From: Thamnaconus septentrionalis
Lineage: Eukaryota > Chordata > Actinopteri > Tetraodontiformes > Monacanthidae
DNA length: 64,000 nt
NCBI GenBank assembly: GCA_009823395.1
Contig: CM020506.1
Location: 1,911,501-1,975,500, forward strand
Reading direction: 5' to 3'
How positions within the stretch are numbered: position 1 is the first letter of the stretch; each line of letters opens with the position of its first letter. Below, in pieces: positions 10,657 through 23,300 of the stretch. Position numbers and translations under genes: made by a program. The notes beneath the pieces are model-generated. The model had not been told where the DNA came from. It saw nothing but the letters and a program-made list of their open reading frames with translations, and searched no databases.

Positions 10657-13024
10657 GTGAACTCGCAGAGACGCTCGCGCTGGAGCTGGAAAAAAAAAAA
10701 AAACACAAGTGGCAAAACTGCAGCTTTTCTGAAGTTTATTCCTGGCCTTTTTTTTTTCTTTCTCTGAAAGCAGACAGTCAATTAGACCAGCAGAATGGCG
10801 ATGAATTATAAACAGGTCATGAATAAATGATGGACGCTGTCACGTATTAGCGCGGACTAGCTTCTCGCAGCTAAGTTCCTGTTTTCCTGCGCCGCTTTCA
10901 CATGCGGGAGGGTGGAGGGGGGGATTAAATCGTCTGCTCAGTTCAGACTTTGCCGACATGATAAGACCTCAATGTTGAAAACCTGACGGCAAAAAAAAAA
11001 AAAAAACAGTCAGTTCACAGAGATGCCAAAATGTCTTTCTTCTCTTTTCTTTCCTTTTTTTCTAAAAAAAAAAAAAAAGAAGCTTTTTAAGCTGATTGAA
11101 AAAAATATGTTGGTTGGCCGAGTGCAATGTTGTAATTTAATGGATTGTCCATTATGTAAATTGGCTTCCCGGCCCGGCTGTCTTGCCGAGGACTCGACGC
11201 GGCCGTCAATCACGCCGCGTCTCGCCGCGTCACGTCACTAAGAAAAGGACTGGAGGCGAAACAGCCGCGCTGCGCATCAGCCGCGATGAAGAAAAACACT
11301 CCCAACCAACAGAAACCATCTCAGACTGTCTGGAAAAACCCATCGCTGTTCGTTTTCCCGCCGCACGTCTCCTCCCTCTCCGGACACGCCCCCTTCATCA
11401 ACGAGGCCGTCGTCAGCTGTTGAGAACGCCGGGAAATTTACGGCCGCACTTCGCTCGATTTTAAAAGATTTTCTTTCTGTTGCTCGTCTTCAGTGTGCTG
11501 GGAGCGAGAGGGCTGAAAATCAGTCAATGTCCCGAGGTTCGTATTGTTAGAAACGGAATCATTAAATGTTTCATCCCTTGCAGAGTTGTTCAGAATGCCT
11601 CGCCTTTTGGCAGCAACGGAATAAGAAATGCTTTGCCTTGAAAACGATGTTGAATGCGAATAATTTGTTTTTTTCTGACAGATAGCGCTCGGTTCAAAAG
11701 GTAGAGAGGAGCAAGCCTTTAATTCTGAAAGGTTCTTCCCTTTGTTTAGTTTCTTTCCAATGATTCTGTCATTCTGTGCAGAGAAAAGATGACTTTCAGA
11801 TGCTGAGAGTTTTAGAATTGAGCGGAGGGCCTGAGAGCACCGATGTGTCCGGGATGCAGATGTGACGTCGCAGCGGTGAAGGACAAACGGCCGGCGTCCA
11901 TTTGGTGGGTGATGGAAGCTCTGCGGCTGTGTTTAAGCTTTAAAGAGAGAGTCAGCAACAATGAATCTTGGCACTCGCGCCGTCCTGAGCTCCACATTTG
12001 TGACTAATTCAAACTCATAAATATGAAGGAAGCTTTCCCAAAGTGGCCCTCATGAATAATGACGTCGCGGTGACTCAGCTTCTCTGCGTGTCCAGAGCAG
12101 CAGACCAAAGTGGCCTCGGTTTAAAAAAAAAAACCAAAAGCATACCTATGATAATGAGTCGGGTATCTTAAAGTGGCCGGGAGACAACAAACAGCTGAAA
12201 TGTTGGAGCGGCCGTGCCAGCGCTCAGTCAGAAACCTGCTCCTCCACTTTGCTAACTCGCCAATAGAAAGTCTCAGGGGGGTGCGCCTTGCTTTTCCAGA
12301 ATCTTCCTTTGAGTCGTGGCAAAAACTAGTAGGAATCTGCTTCTGTCCGCCCTCGAGAGACAAGAGGGAAGAGCAGAGCTGAAGCTGAGCCGCTAAAGAG
12401 ATTCGCTCATGTTGCAGCAGCAGCAGTTTTATCGGCACACGGCGGCATTTTCACATGAGGGAATTAGGAAACGCTGCATCTGGTACGCCGAGCTAGTAGA
12501 TATTGTATTTATTAGAAATAAGTGAATCGCCGACTGTAGCGTATTGGAAGGTGAAGCCAACAGAAGCACTTGTATTGTAAAGCTTAAACCGAGGCACGTT
12601 GACGGCTAACGGGATGGAATCAATGTCCCACCCACACACTGACCTGATTGGCTGTAAGTCAAGCTGTCACAGAAGAATTGCCATTTTTCCTAAATGTTTG
12701 TCCTGTAAAGTGAGAGTGTGGCAGCTCACATCAGCATCGCAGTTGTTTGTTTTCATTCTATTCAAAAACAACAACAAAGAAACAACTGAAAGGTGTGTGT
12801 ATGCTAGCAGGCCTCGCCGACAGGTTCTTACCCCGCCCAAGCTGGAAGTGGACACTAAAATTTAACAATGACACACACCCGCTCCTCTGTCAACTCTCCT
12901 GACTGTTCAAGGACTTCATGTCTTCACGCTGCGCTGCGCTCGTCTCTCCGTCTGCACTCGGATACGCGGCGTCAGCGATGCGTTCACAAACTGCGGCTTT
13001 ACCTCTTAAATTTTGATACGGATC

Positions 13025-13064
13025 TGTGTGTGTGTTTGTGTGTGTGCGCGCACGCGCGCGCGTG
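13025..13064. repeat. Alternating GT/GC tract
   Basis: GT units are followed by pure alternating CG/CA steps. The segment is a strong Z-DNA candidate by pattern. Confidence 0.85.
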
Positions 13065-14090
13065 AGTGTTTCTCTTTTTTGCCTGACCTCACGTCTCCTC
13101 TGCGAGTCGAGGCAGGTCGGGTTGAATCAGTCTGCACCACATAGCAATGACTTCCTTTCTCTCTTTGTTTTTTTTTTTTTTTTTTAATTAAGAAGAAAGC
13201 TAATTAGCGCAAGCTAGCCGTGAAAGCGGCATTGCTAGTTGCCACTGGCTCATGAAAATGTGCTTGTGCTTAGAAATTATAGGTTGACATATGAATAAAC
13301 TGGATATAATATACATGTCTATCAGTCTGGGCTCTGTAGATTTTCAGTTCAATGTCATTTTATAGCAAATGCTTGGCTCCGTTCAGCTTTAACTCCACGC
13401 TGAGCTGGTTGAAGGCCGCAGATGTTGATCGTTTTTACGAATGTTTCCCACTTGCGTTTGGCGAGAGAACTCTAAGTAACCCAGCTTTCAAAAGGCTTCC
13501 TTTCAGAAAAGTAAGACTCCTCTCCGGTTTTGCTGCTCCCCGTCCGGCATTAAGAAAAGCCTGCGATGGGACGCCTGCGGCCGGATGATGCGGCGTGGCA
13601 TCTCTCCTCTGATTCATTATGGACTCAGCGCGTTTGCGTTTTGACGTGGCCGTCTCCGACCCCGTGCCCCCTGGTGTGTCTACGTGGCTCTCTTTTTTTT
13701 TTTTATACCTGACTGAGCAGGCCGAGTCATCGGCGGTCATCCGCGTGTAAATCTGCTCTGACCCCGCCCCCTTCACATTCTACCGAAAAAAACAAAAAAG
13801 ACACATGTGCACATGCATGTAGCTGCTGGATTGGAGGCGGTCGATGTGGACGGGACAGGAGGCGGTCCAGCTGTCCATCACGCCGATGTTTATTTATAAG
13901 TCGTGCATGCGGGCGCTTTGACATTAGCCTCAAAGTCATCCGACATCAGCGATGCGCTTGATGACGCTCAGCGTGTTTGTCGCTGCGTGCAGGTTGGCAT
14001 TTGGACGGCTGATGAAAGAGGCGGCAGCAGTCAAACGATGAAAACAACAAATCAGTGAGGCTGTGGAACGGAACTGTTGCCTTTTACACC

Positions 14091-14130
14091 TATTATTATT
14101 ATTATTGTTATTATTATTATTATCATCATC
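14091..14130. repeat. (TTA)n microsatellite with ATC units
   Basis: TTA triplets with one TTG variant change to ATC triplets at the 3' end. The complementary strand reads as the poly-Asn run in the overlapping frame. Confidence 0.9.
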
Positions 14131-14329
14131 AGTGTACTTATTTTCTTTGCAGATACTCAACCTGGAGTGTTTTCTTTGTGTTATTAAGTCAGTGGGAGCA
14201 CAATCCAACATGCTGGGGGAGTCACAAATTACAAACTCTTCCCTCTGCTGTGTTTTACGCTACGCTAATTAACCAAAGAAGAATTAATGAAAAATACGAG
14301 TCGAACATCGCGTATTGTTCCCCGGCTCA

Positions 14330-14440
14330 GCCATAAACACAGAAGCGGCCGTCTGTTGTTTGGTCTCCTGAATGCACTTAAAATTGCATTATTACCCTTA
14401 GAATGACTGCGTGCGTGTCTCAGTAGATGGAATTAATTAA
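14330..14440. promoter_or_regulatory. Candidate conserved non-coding element
   Basis: Unique AT-rich sequence containing CACTTAAAATTGCATTATTA and GGAATTAATTAA. It has POU and homeodomain-like words and no repeat similarity inside the window. Inference only. Confidence 0.25.
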
Positions 14441-14805
14441 AAAAAAACAAAACAAAACAAAACAAAACGAAAAAAAAGAACGAAGCGCTCAACTCACTGC
14501 TATCATGGCAACTTGTACAATTTGCTCGGCCCATTGTATCAAGGGGAGGGGAGCATGCAGCAGGAAAAAGACAGACAACCTGCTCCGGCTCTGAACTCGT
14601 GCGAATCACACATCTGCGTCGCGGCTGAGTGATTTGTCGGCTTAAAAAAAAAAAAAAATAGAAAAAGGGAAAAGAAAAAAAAAAAAATGTTGGTGTTGAT
14701 AAAAAAAAAAAAAATCCCATTTATGGTTCTCCATCCAGTACATTTCTCCACCCGTGATCGAGGTGACCAGGGACGGCCTCGGCCGTTTGAAGCGCCAGAC
14801 CGCGC

Positions 14806-14832
14806 TCACGCTAACGCTAACGCTAACGCTAA
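14806..14832. repeat. (ACGCTA)n hexamer array
   Basis: Four and a half copies of a six-base unit. A related GCTAAT-type array lies at 17550-17577. Confidence 0.85.
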
Positions 14833-15069
14833 AGGCAAGCAGCACAATTGAGATGAACAATGAAGCCCGGAATAGAAGTACTGTGGAGAGCCCACCCACA
14901 CAGTCCCAGGGCTGGGCGCCTCACCGTTCTCGGGCTGCCGTGGAGAAGACAAAATTGATTTGCCTAAATAGGCTGGATTGGTGTCGCGCTGCCGAATGAG
15001 AGACGCATAACTGTCCAATCATGAAGATCTGTTGGTCCAGAAGCGCCTAGGACGACTCCCCCCCCCCTA

Positions 15070-15134
15070 CACACACACACACACACACATACACCTGTGC
15101 AGAATGCCTGGAATCTGTGTGTGTGTGTGTGTGT
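15070..15134. repeat. Facing CA and GT microsatellites
   Basis: A CA array (15070-15089) and a GT array (15117-15134) are separated by 27 bases. They form an inverted pair and abut the MITE that begins at 15144. Confidence 0.9.
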
Positions 15135-15143
15135 CACTCTTAA

Positions 15144-15481
15144 AGGTCCAGTGCGCGAAATTTGGCTTCACTTTTTAATTTTTATATTGGTGAAAGATTA
15201 ACATGCTGCCCATGAATACATTAATAAAAGTACAATAAAAGTAATTTGGTTTCCCTGCTCATAGAACGGAAAATGCGTTTCGTAATCAGGGTCAAATATA
15301 TTATTCAAATAAAATAACAAAGAAGAAGCCGGAGAGCTTCCAGGTTTGTCTCTGCAGGCCACCGTAGTTCACTGGCAAACTCGGGAGAGGAAGGTTGAGA
15401 GGTTGAGGGCTGCAATTGAAAATGCAACCACCTGATGTCGCCGTTTCTTCTCAAAACGTCCAAATATTACACACTTCACCT
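15144..15481 (-). mobile_element. Complete MITE, TTAA-flanked family, copy 1
   Basis: The two ends are inverted copies of each other: AGGTCCAGTGCGCGAAAT at the left, and the complement of the right end reads AGGTGAAGTGTGTAATAT. It is flanked by TTAA (15140-15143) and TCAA (15482-15485), which is consistent with a decayed TTAA target duplication. There is no coding capacity. Copies at 16604 and 26595 share the body motif CGACATC-(T/A)-GTGG. TTAA targets are typical of piggyBac elements, but the superfamily is inferred. Confidence 0.75.
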
Positions 15482-16599
15482 TCAAGTCTTTTCTCTGTTG
15501 TTGTTATTTTTGAACCACGCCGGGAAATGTGAGTGGCGAATCGAGCCACGTGGCCACTGCGTCGGTCAGCGTGTTTCGTACTCCGGGGGACTTCCTTAAA
15601 TACCCGGCCCCCTTAAAAAATGTTTGACCACCTTTGAGTCTTTGAGCAACGACAACAAGCGGAGCGAGTGGCACGTTTCTCGTGTATCCGCCGAGGGATT
15701 TGCTGGGAGTTTAATCGCTTAAATGACCTTTAAAAAGGGGGCGGAGAGAGAAATTGCTCGACATGTCATTTATTTTCCGTAATGGGAGTTTAATTGGAAA
15801 TTCCTTGAAGCCTCACTTTTGTAGGAATGAATCGTAGCAGAGCTGCGTCACCACTTAGTTGTTGTCAGTCTTTTGGACCACGATCACGTCTTCCTACTGG
15901 GCTCTGTTCCAGAAACTGCGTTGAAGGCAAAGGAAGGTCATTCAACTTGAAAATCTATGTCAACTGAATCAGTTCGATTTGATTGGCTACGACGGAGTTC
16001 GCTAATTAGAATTCCTGTACCTGGATGTTGGCTACGCCAGAGCTCGTTTTTGAAACTTTTCTTCTCTTTAAACTTTTTTGCACCACAACGAAACGCAACT
16101 GTCACGCCAAGAAGACGCCTCAAGTGAGCAAATCAGTGGAGAGTTGTTTCAAATTATTCCGACTGTGCATTACAAGGCTTACACAACATTATGCATTCAA
16201 TAAGACACAATGTTATGTGGTTTTTAGCCATTTCACTTGTCCGTCAGTGTCTGTGGACTGTAATTCTTTAAACTCCACTGATGACAGAAAGTGTCTCTCA
16301 TGGACATGGGGAAACTTGGCCTTCCTTCTAAACAGCAAGGGTGCCTTTGACCAATTTTGATTTAAAAAAAAAACAAAACAAAACAACAATGTCCCCCTTT
16401 AGGACTCGAGGTCCATCTTGACACTGCTGAAGTCGGACTTGCACCCCCCCTGGGTTGTTTGTTGCTTTTTATATCCACGGACATGTCTGGACACTGACCG
16501 ACACATCAGCCACGCGACTCGGTTCGCTCCTCACATCTCCCCACGGCTTGGTTTCAAGACAAACAACAACAACAACAACAACAACAAAAAAAACACAAC
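15482..16599. other. Unique non-coding stretch
   Basis: Sequence between two MITE copies. No gene is seen. A 111-codon frame at 16025-16360 has no recognisable domain. An AAC array (16560-16586) lies just before the next element. Confidence 0.5.
16560..16586. repeat. (AAC)n microsatellite
   Basis: About nine AAC triplets, giving the poly-Asn run in the overlapping frame. Confidence 0.9.
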
Positions 16600-16603
16600 T
16601 TAA

Positions 16604-16975
16604 AGGTTAAGTGTGTAATATCTGGAGATTTAGAGAAAACAGCGACATCTTGTGGTTACATTTTAGGTTGCAGCTCTCACCTTCTCACCCTTCCTCTCCC
16701 ATGCTTGCCAGTGAGCTACAGTGGCCTGCACACACAGATGTGGAAACGTCGTCCACCTCCTTCTTGGTTGCTTTATTAGAGAACGTGAGCAGTCCCGCTA
16801 ATTACTAAACACACTGTCAGTTTGAAAGCACCGGGCTTCCTTCGAAATACGGAAGCAGGAAAACCAAATGACTTTTATTGTACTGTAGACTTTTATTAAC
16901 ATGTTGACGTGCCATATATTAAGCTGATACCAATACAACCATCGTGAATCAGGCCAAATATGGCACACCGGACCT
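16604..16975 (+). mobile_element. Complete MITE, TTAA-flanked family, copy 2
   Basis: The left end is AGGTTAAGTGTGTAATAT and the right end is the complement of AGGTCCGGTGTGCCATAT. It is preceded by TTAA (16600-16603) and followed by TGAA (16976-16979). The body contains GCGACATCTTGTGGTTAC and GCCAGTGAGCTACAGTGG, both shared with the other copies. It is non-coding. The 177-codon minus-strand frame that overlaps it is not a gene. Confidence 0.8.
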
Positions 16976-16979
16976 TGAA

Positions 16980-17520
16980 CAATGGGCACGGTGCGGGAGC
17001 AGGTGTGGACAAGTGGCGCGGAATTTTTACTCTCCACAGTTTGGAGGTTCACGCACGCAGGTGTGGAGAGCAGCGAAGCAGCTCGGCACGACCTCGCGTG
17101 TCTCCTAAAGCCAGGGGGGGGGGCGCAGAGGTGTCGCTCGCCAGCCGCTTCCTGTTTAAACCGCCGCTCCCATTCCCGAGGCTCCTCCCGACTCATCCTC
17201 CTGCGTCGTCGGCCGCAGCCGCGCCAGAAGATCTCGTCCCGATGCGGCTCACGTTCCCGCCCGGGTGGTTGATATTTGGGAAGCATTCGCAGAGCAGAGG
17301 CGAGCAGTTTTTTTTCACTGCGCCGCCGCATCTCCAGGCGGCGTCTGGCAGACTGTCGCAGCTTCTCCCTCGCCGAGGCAGCTGCCGCCGGCCTCTTAGC
17401 GCCGCCGTTTCCCCGACGGCCGTCATAACATCCCGGCGCGGACGTGGGAGGAAATCCTTTCGGTCGGTCCCCTCATGTGTGAACCCCACCCCGCCGGCGT
17501 GAGAGGACGGAATGCCCAAA
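16980..17520. promoter_or_regulatory. CpG-rich block, possible CpG island
   Basis: A markedly GC- and CpG-rich segment compared with its flanks, including a GGGGGGGGGCGC run and many CCGCCG words. A 180-codon plus-strand frame crosses it but starts inside the end of MITE copy 2 and has no known domain, so I do not call a gene. The block could be a CpG island promoter or 5' exon. Confidence 0.35.
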
Positions 17521-18662
<1,142 letters not shown>

Positions 18663-18753
18663 TCCCTCCTCCTCTATTTTTCATCCTTTTTTTATTATTT
18701 GACTCCATTCTTCTCTTTAGCCCATCTGGCTCGTACACAGACGAGTGCATAAA

Positions 18754-18784
18754 GACACACACACACACACATACACACACACAT
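18754..18784. repeat. (CA)n microsatellite
   Basis: CA units with one CATA interruption. It lies between two CT arrays. Confidence 0.95.
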
Positions 18785-18809
18785 ACTGTGGATACATCAG
18801 TCATGCTCC

Positions 18810-18812
<3 letters not shown>

Positions 18813-18872
<60 letters not shown>
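18813..18872. repeat. (CT)n microsatellite
   Basis: About 30 uninterrupted CT units, the second CT array within 160 bases. Confidence 0.97.
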
Positions 18873-18876
<4 letters not shown>

Positions 18877-20799
18877 TCGCACACCTACAGTACATTGCCA
18901 CGGGGAGCAGGCGAAGGTATTTGTCTGCGCTCAACCACATGCCCGGGAGTCAAGAAGGCGATCAGTCAAGCGTCCCCAGCAAAGAGGGAAGACACGAGGC
19001 GCTGCTTGCAAATTGCACGCGCCCGTAATTCCCGCTCATTGTTGTCCGAGTGCGCGAGTGCGCAGAGTCGGATCGCGCTGAGACAGCACGACGCGCGCAT
19101 GCTGTTGTGCTAACCTGGAGCGAAATGAGAGCGGAAGAAATGCTAAAAAGATTGGAATTTTGAAGTGTCTGCAGTCATTAAAAAAACACCGGTGAACACT
19201 GTTGTATTTGTGGGGAGGGGGGGGGGAGTAGAGTATTTTGCATTTGTAAGTATAAAACAACCCACAATTATTGGGATTTTTGCACTTTCTAAGGCTGCTG
19301 CAGGAACAAAAAATTAAAAGCAATGACTTTTTCAAATTTGCTTTGACCATGAAACTGTTTTTTTGTTCAGTACTGCAGTGTACAGGGATACAGCTGTCAC
19401 ATAGCCGCCGTCATTATCAGTGTTTGTTGTTGCTCGTTAACATTCCTGTGCATGCTAACGTAATGTCCTCGAGCTCGCTGGCCAGCTAGCGTGACACATT
19501 TTAATTAGGCGCTGAAGCTGTGGTGTGCGTTTGCCGCACATGATAATTTGTGGTCTTTACCGTAGCACATTCTGCTGTACAAGACATATGTTTTATGTTT
19601 TTGTTTAAAAAAACTCGGTTCAAGCATGTGATGTGGAACACTCCGAGTGTTCCGTTCTTTCTTTTTTTCATTGCTCAAACCTTTGGTTGTGAATGTGTTC
19701 TTCCAGTGAGCTTTCACAGACAGAAACAAGAGGTGCATGACTTTCTGTGTGTGTGTGTGTGTGCGTGCGCCTACATGCTTCCTGGGAGCTGACACAAAAA
19801 ACAGAGCGGGTTCAGATAAATAACTCCATTGTCTGCACAGAGCAGAGGCGGAGAACTGGATTTGCCTGCTCCGCTGTTGATTTAGGGAGAGGTTGCAAAG
19901 CGACCGGCCACCTCTGCTTGATTGTCCCCAGCCGGTATTTCCAGATCTGAAAGCGTGCCGTTAAGCAGAAGACGTGAGCAGCCATGTGCTTCTCATTTCC
20001 CGAGAAGTAGCGGCTCCTCAGGACCTGGGGCAAAGTGAAAACAAACAAGTTCCACTGTGTGGACTAATTTAGTGGACAGAGCATCAACAACTCAGACTTT
20101 CTGTCTGTTTTTTTTTTAATAAGCCCAGAATAAAATACCTATATCTAATTTTTATTTTACATTTTTTAGATCATTTTGAGCATCTTTTAAAAAAATACAT
20201 TCACAAGCAAAAGAAAAGTGCTCATTTGCTTTTTTTTTTTTTTTTTTTTGACCCCATTGCCGTGGCTGTTAAATGTCTGACGCATGTCGACATGACTGAT
20301 GACTGCAGACAGAAGCTGGCAAGACGTTGCAGACAAGTCGGGACAGGAGTCACGGAACCAGAACGTCTAGCAGCCTACAGGTGGAAGGAAAACAGGTGAT
20401 GAGTCAGCGGTTGGAAGTGGGCGGCGGTCAGTCGCCCTTCTTTTGGAGGGGAACTCGCTTTTAAGGCTGCTTTTCACAAACTAGCTTTAAATTCACCTGA
20501 CTCAGCACCATCCCTAAAAACATTCCAATTCATTCTTTGACAGAAAAAAACCTTTCCATCCTATGAAAAAAATAATAGTTTCTGGCTGTTTGCAGACTTG
20601 AATTTTGCCTTGCCAAGTGCGCGACTGCCGAACAAATTCCTGTCAATATTTCAACAAAAGATCGTACTTGTGTTTGCGCCTTCCAACGATCAGCTGGCAC
20701 TGTTGCTTGTTGCCTTTGTCTGGCAGCGCACTTTGTGTTTCTCGTCAATGAGACAATGATTGTGTTTAAACGGGAGCACCAAGTGTGCGTAGCAATGCA

Positions 20800-21290
20800 A
20801 ACAGACAAACCGTTCAAAACTCTCGAGTCATTTCACTGAATTCAAGCTCTTCTCGCCGCTATCGCTAGCTTGCTAACTGCAGAGAAGAAACCAGACACAT
20901 TGTCTCTATATGTGACTGCTTATTGAAATGTATTTGTATAAATATATTCAGAGTGTCTGTGTTAACCCTGTGGGAAAAGCAACAGCTCTTCGCCATACGA
21001 ATTCATATGAATTTATAATCGGGGTTTTCAACCTTGAGAATTGATGATCTCATGCTTTTGCTTTCCCAACAAAATGTCTCATTTTTCACTTTTAAATCAG
21101 TGATTTTCATCATTCATCATGTGACTCGGGGGGGCCAATGGGAGTGGGTGGAGCTTATGCGCTTGCATAGATTTCCGCACCCTCTGGGTGACAGACTCGG
21201 TGATTCAAAAGACTCCAAAACCCCAATTCTCGTTGGGGAGTGACTCATATAAACTGGAGTCAGTAAAAAAGGGGTCGACTGGTGCGCAAG
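20800..21290 (+). mobile_element. TGACTC-rich dispersed repeat, copy A
   Basis: Begins near CCGTTCAAAACTCTCGAGTC and ends near GTGACTCATATAAACTGGAG. The right half aligns with 47.9-48.05 kb: GGTGGAGCTTATG matches GGCGGAGCTTGTG, and AGTGACTCATATAAACTGGA matches GAGTGAGTCATATGGACGAG. It has no coding capacity. The class is unknown; a non-autonomous DNA transposon is likely. Confidence 0.45.
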
Positions 21291-21515
21291 ATCAAAAATA
21301 CTTTGTAAAAAAAAAAAAAAAATAAAAAAGATAAATAAATAAATAAAAATGAAAGGACTTCACATCAGTGAACTTTTCATCGCTGTACTACTGAATGTCA
21401 GGAGACTCCGGGGTGAGAATATTTATTGGTTTACTTCAGCTGGATTTGCACTCAGGCTTCAAGCACTGAATTAGAATGAGGGTTGTACAGTGAATGGAGT
21501 CAGTTACATAATCTG

Positions 21516-21560
21516 TATGTGTGTGTGTGTGTGTGTGTGTACGTACGTGCGTGCGTGCGC
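21516..21560. repeat. (GT)n microsatellite with CGTA/CGTG tail
   Basis: About 12 GT units are followed by ACGTACGTGCGTGCGTGCGC, a continuous alternating purine-pyrimidine tract. Confidence 0.9.
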
Positions 21561-22002
21561 ATAATTAGAGCTGTGTGTGTAGCCGCTGTCAGATGTGAGA
21601 CCTTCCATCTGAAAAGCTTTATATAGTCCCCTGACGGACGGCAGAGACGGCGATGAGTCCATCACGTCCACGTTCGGGTCACTGGTCAGCAGTGTGAGTG
21701 ACTGCGCTGCTCCGCTCGCCGGCCGGCGCTGGATAATCACAAACAGCTCAGCGTTTGCGGACGGGGCATGCGGAGGGAGACAGACTGTGCGGGTTGATGA
21801 GCATCCAGAGACCAGTTGGACGCCACATTAAAGGTGTTTGAGCACATCTGCGTCTTGGTATTGTTTTTGAGGGAATAATAGACGAGGCAAAAAAAAAAAC
21901 AAATAAACCAGAGGTGAAAATAAAGAGATTTTTTTTTTTTTTAATTTAACTTTTAATTCATTATCTAGCTAAATAAACTGTATAAAGGTTCAACCAGTTC
22001 AA

Positions 22003-22260
22003 TCAATATTGGATTCCCACCCACTTTACCAATTCGTCATCCACACTCACCGCATTATCAGCGGAGGCTCTGGTGAGCTTTTCTAACACATGGAACCATT
22101 CTGGAGCTTCAGAGCAGCCAAGACTGAGACCAATAGCCAAATCAATAGAAGCGCACGGTAGCCGTCTACTCAAACATTTCCCTGTTTGCTTGAGCGCGCT
22201 CACGCCACTGCATCTTTTCACACTTGCGACGGCGAACATGAACACTCGAGCAGGCTGCAG
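22003..22260 (-). mobile_element. Dispersed repeat remnant with protein-like 80-codon frame
   Basis: An open frame on the minus strand (22003-22245) has balanced composition, but a 40-base stretch in it (22072-22112) is repeated at 52113-52153 and 58619-58660. Sharing between three non-coding loci argues for a dispersed element rather than a host gene. No domain was recognised in the translation. It may be a short piece of a transposon coding region. Confidence 0.35.
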
Positions 22261-23164
22261 TGACAGTGACAGATTTTTTTTTTTTTTTTGTGGGGGTGGG
22301 GCTCAAACGAGGTGTTAATGTCACCTTTTTTTTTTTTTTAATTGAATTGGACTTGGCCGAGTCTTCTGGTTGCTTGTGGATTAGAAAATGTCAAAAGATT
22401 GTTGACAAAGAAGTTGAGAAAGTGGCTGAAATGTCAGTTTTTTTGTCAAGCCTGCCGTAGCCACGGAGAGAAAAGTTCAAACTGTGAGTTAAACAAGCGC
22501 ACGCCTTTCAGCTCGCCACTCCCGCCCCGCTCACGTGTCAAACAATAACACTGACTCATTAGCTGCCGAGATTTGTGGCCCTGTGCAAAATGCCAAAACA
22601 TGTCACGAGGCAGCAGGCAAGATCCTGCAGTGAAAAAAAACAACAAAAAAAGCACTTCTGACCGCAGCCTGTGTTGTGAGAAAATAACCATCGACTCTCA
22701 CAAATATGTTTTGTTTGGCAATGTCTCTGGTGAAGTTCCGCCTGAGAATTTTAGAGGAAACAGTCCATTGTGTGGATTTCCAGCGCTGGCACGATCACAA
22801 GGCATCGTAATGCAGATGTTGATTCCAGTTCTACTCAGCTGAGACCTTCTGGGGTAGCATCCAGCTGCCCGTCACCCCCGGAGGCTCTCACTTAGTTTGA
22901 TTTGGCCAGCAATGTAAGATATCTCAATCAGTATCGCTCGGGTTCGTGTATGTGCCCGTCTTAAAATGTCCTCACCAGGACTAAATCAGCAAAAGGCATT
23001 GTTAAAGTATTGTTGCGTGGTAGGATGGTTCTCCGTCACTAAAAGAAAACCCAGCAGACTAACAGAGAAAGAGCGCCGGGAATCACTAACAAGATTGTCT
23101 GTGAAATGTTTTGGTAAATGAGGCCATAGACCACTTTGAGCTTCTTGTTTTTTTTTTTTTTGCA

Positions 23165-23300
23165 AACCATTGACTGTATATAAAGACAGAGGCCAATTTG
23201 GAAGTGCCAAAAACCTGCATTCTGCCGCTTGACCAGCAGGGAGCACTAAAAGTGGTTGCAAAAAGGCAGACAACTGACAAGTCACTATGGAAAGAAGCAA
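23165..23300. repeat. Candidate dispersed fish repeat
   Basis: ACCATTGACTGTATATAAAG followed by a segment containing GACCAGCAGGGAGCACT resembles a repeat type I associate with fish genomes. No second copy was seen in this window, so the call rests on memory of the style of the sequence. Confidence 0.3.

Larger units (their letters stand above)
9851..15139. other. Mostly unique non-coding stretch
   Basis: No gene is recognised. It includes a CA array (10019), an ATG array (10185), the stub of a dispersed element (about 10600-10656), A/T homopolymers, a TTA array (14091), an ACGCTA hexamer array (14806) and CA/GT arrays at 15070 and 15117. Blocks near 9851-9960 and 14330-14440 look regulatory by composition. 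Nothing else is identified. Confidence 0.5.
18873..22002. other. Mostly unique non-coding stretch
   Basis: No gene is recognised. It includes GT arrays (19745 and 21516), T runs (20230-20249), A-rich runs, and a TGACTC-rich dispersed element (20800-21290). The region 20060-20250 is AT-rich without further structure. Confidence 0.5.

Noticed and set aside
14806..14832. Interstitial telomere-like repeat
   Set aside because: The unit is ACGCTA, not TTAGGG, on either strand.
16798..17502. Overlapping 177-codon and 180-codon frames on opposite strands
   Set aside because: The minus frame ends inside the MITE and the plus frame starts in its terminus. No domain or exon boundaries are recognisable, and CpG-rich DNA is naturally poor in stop codons.
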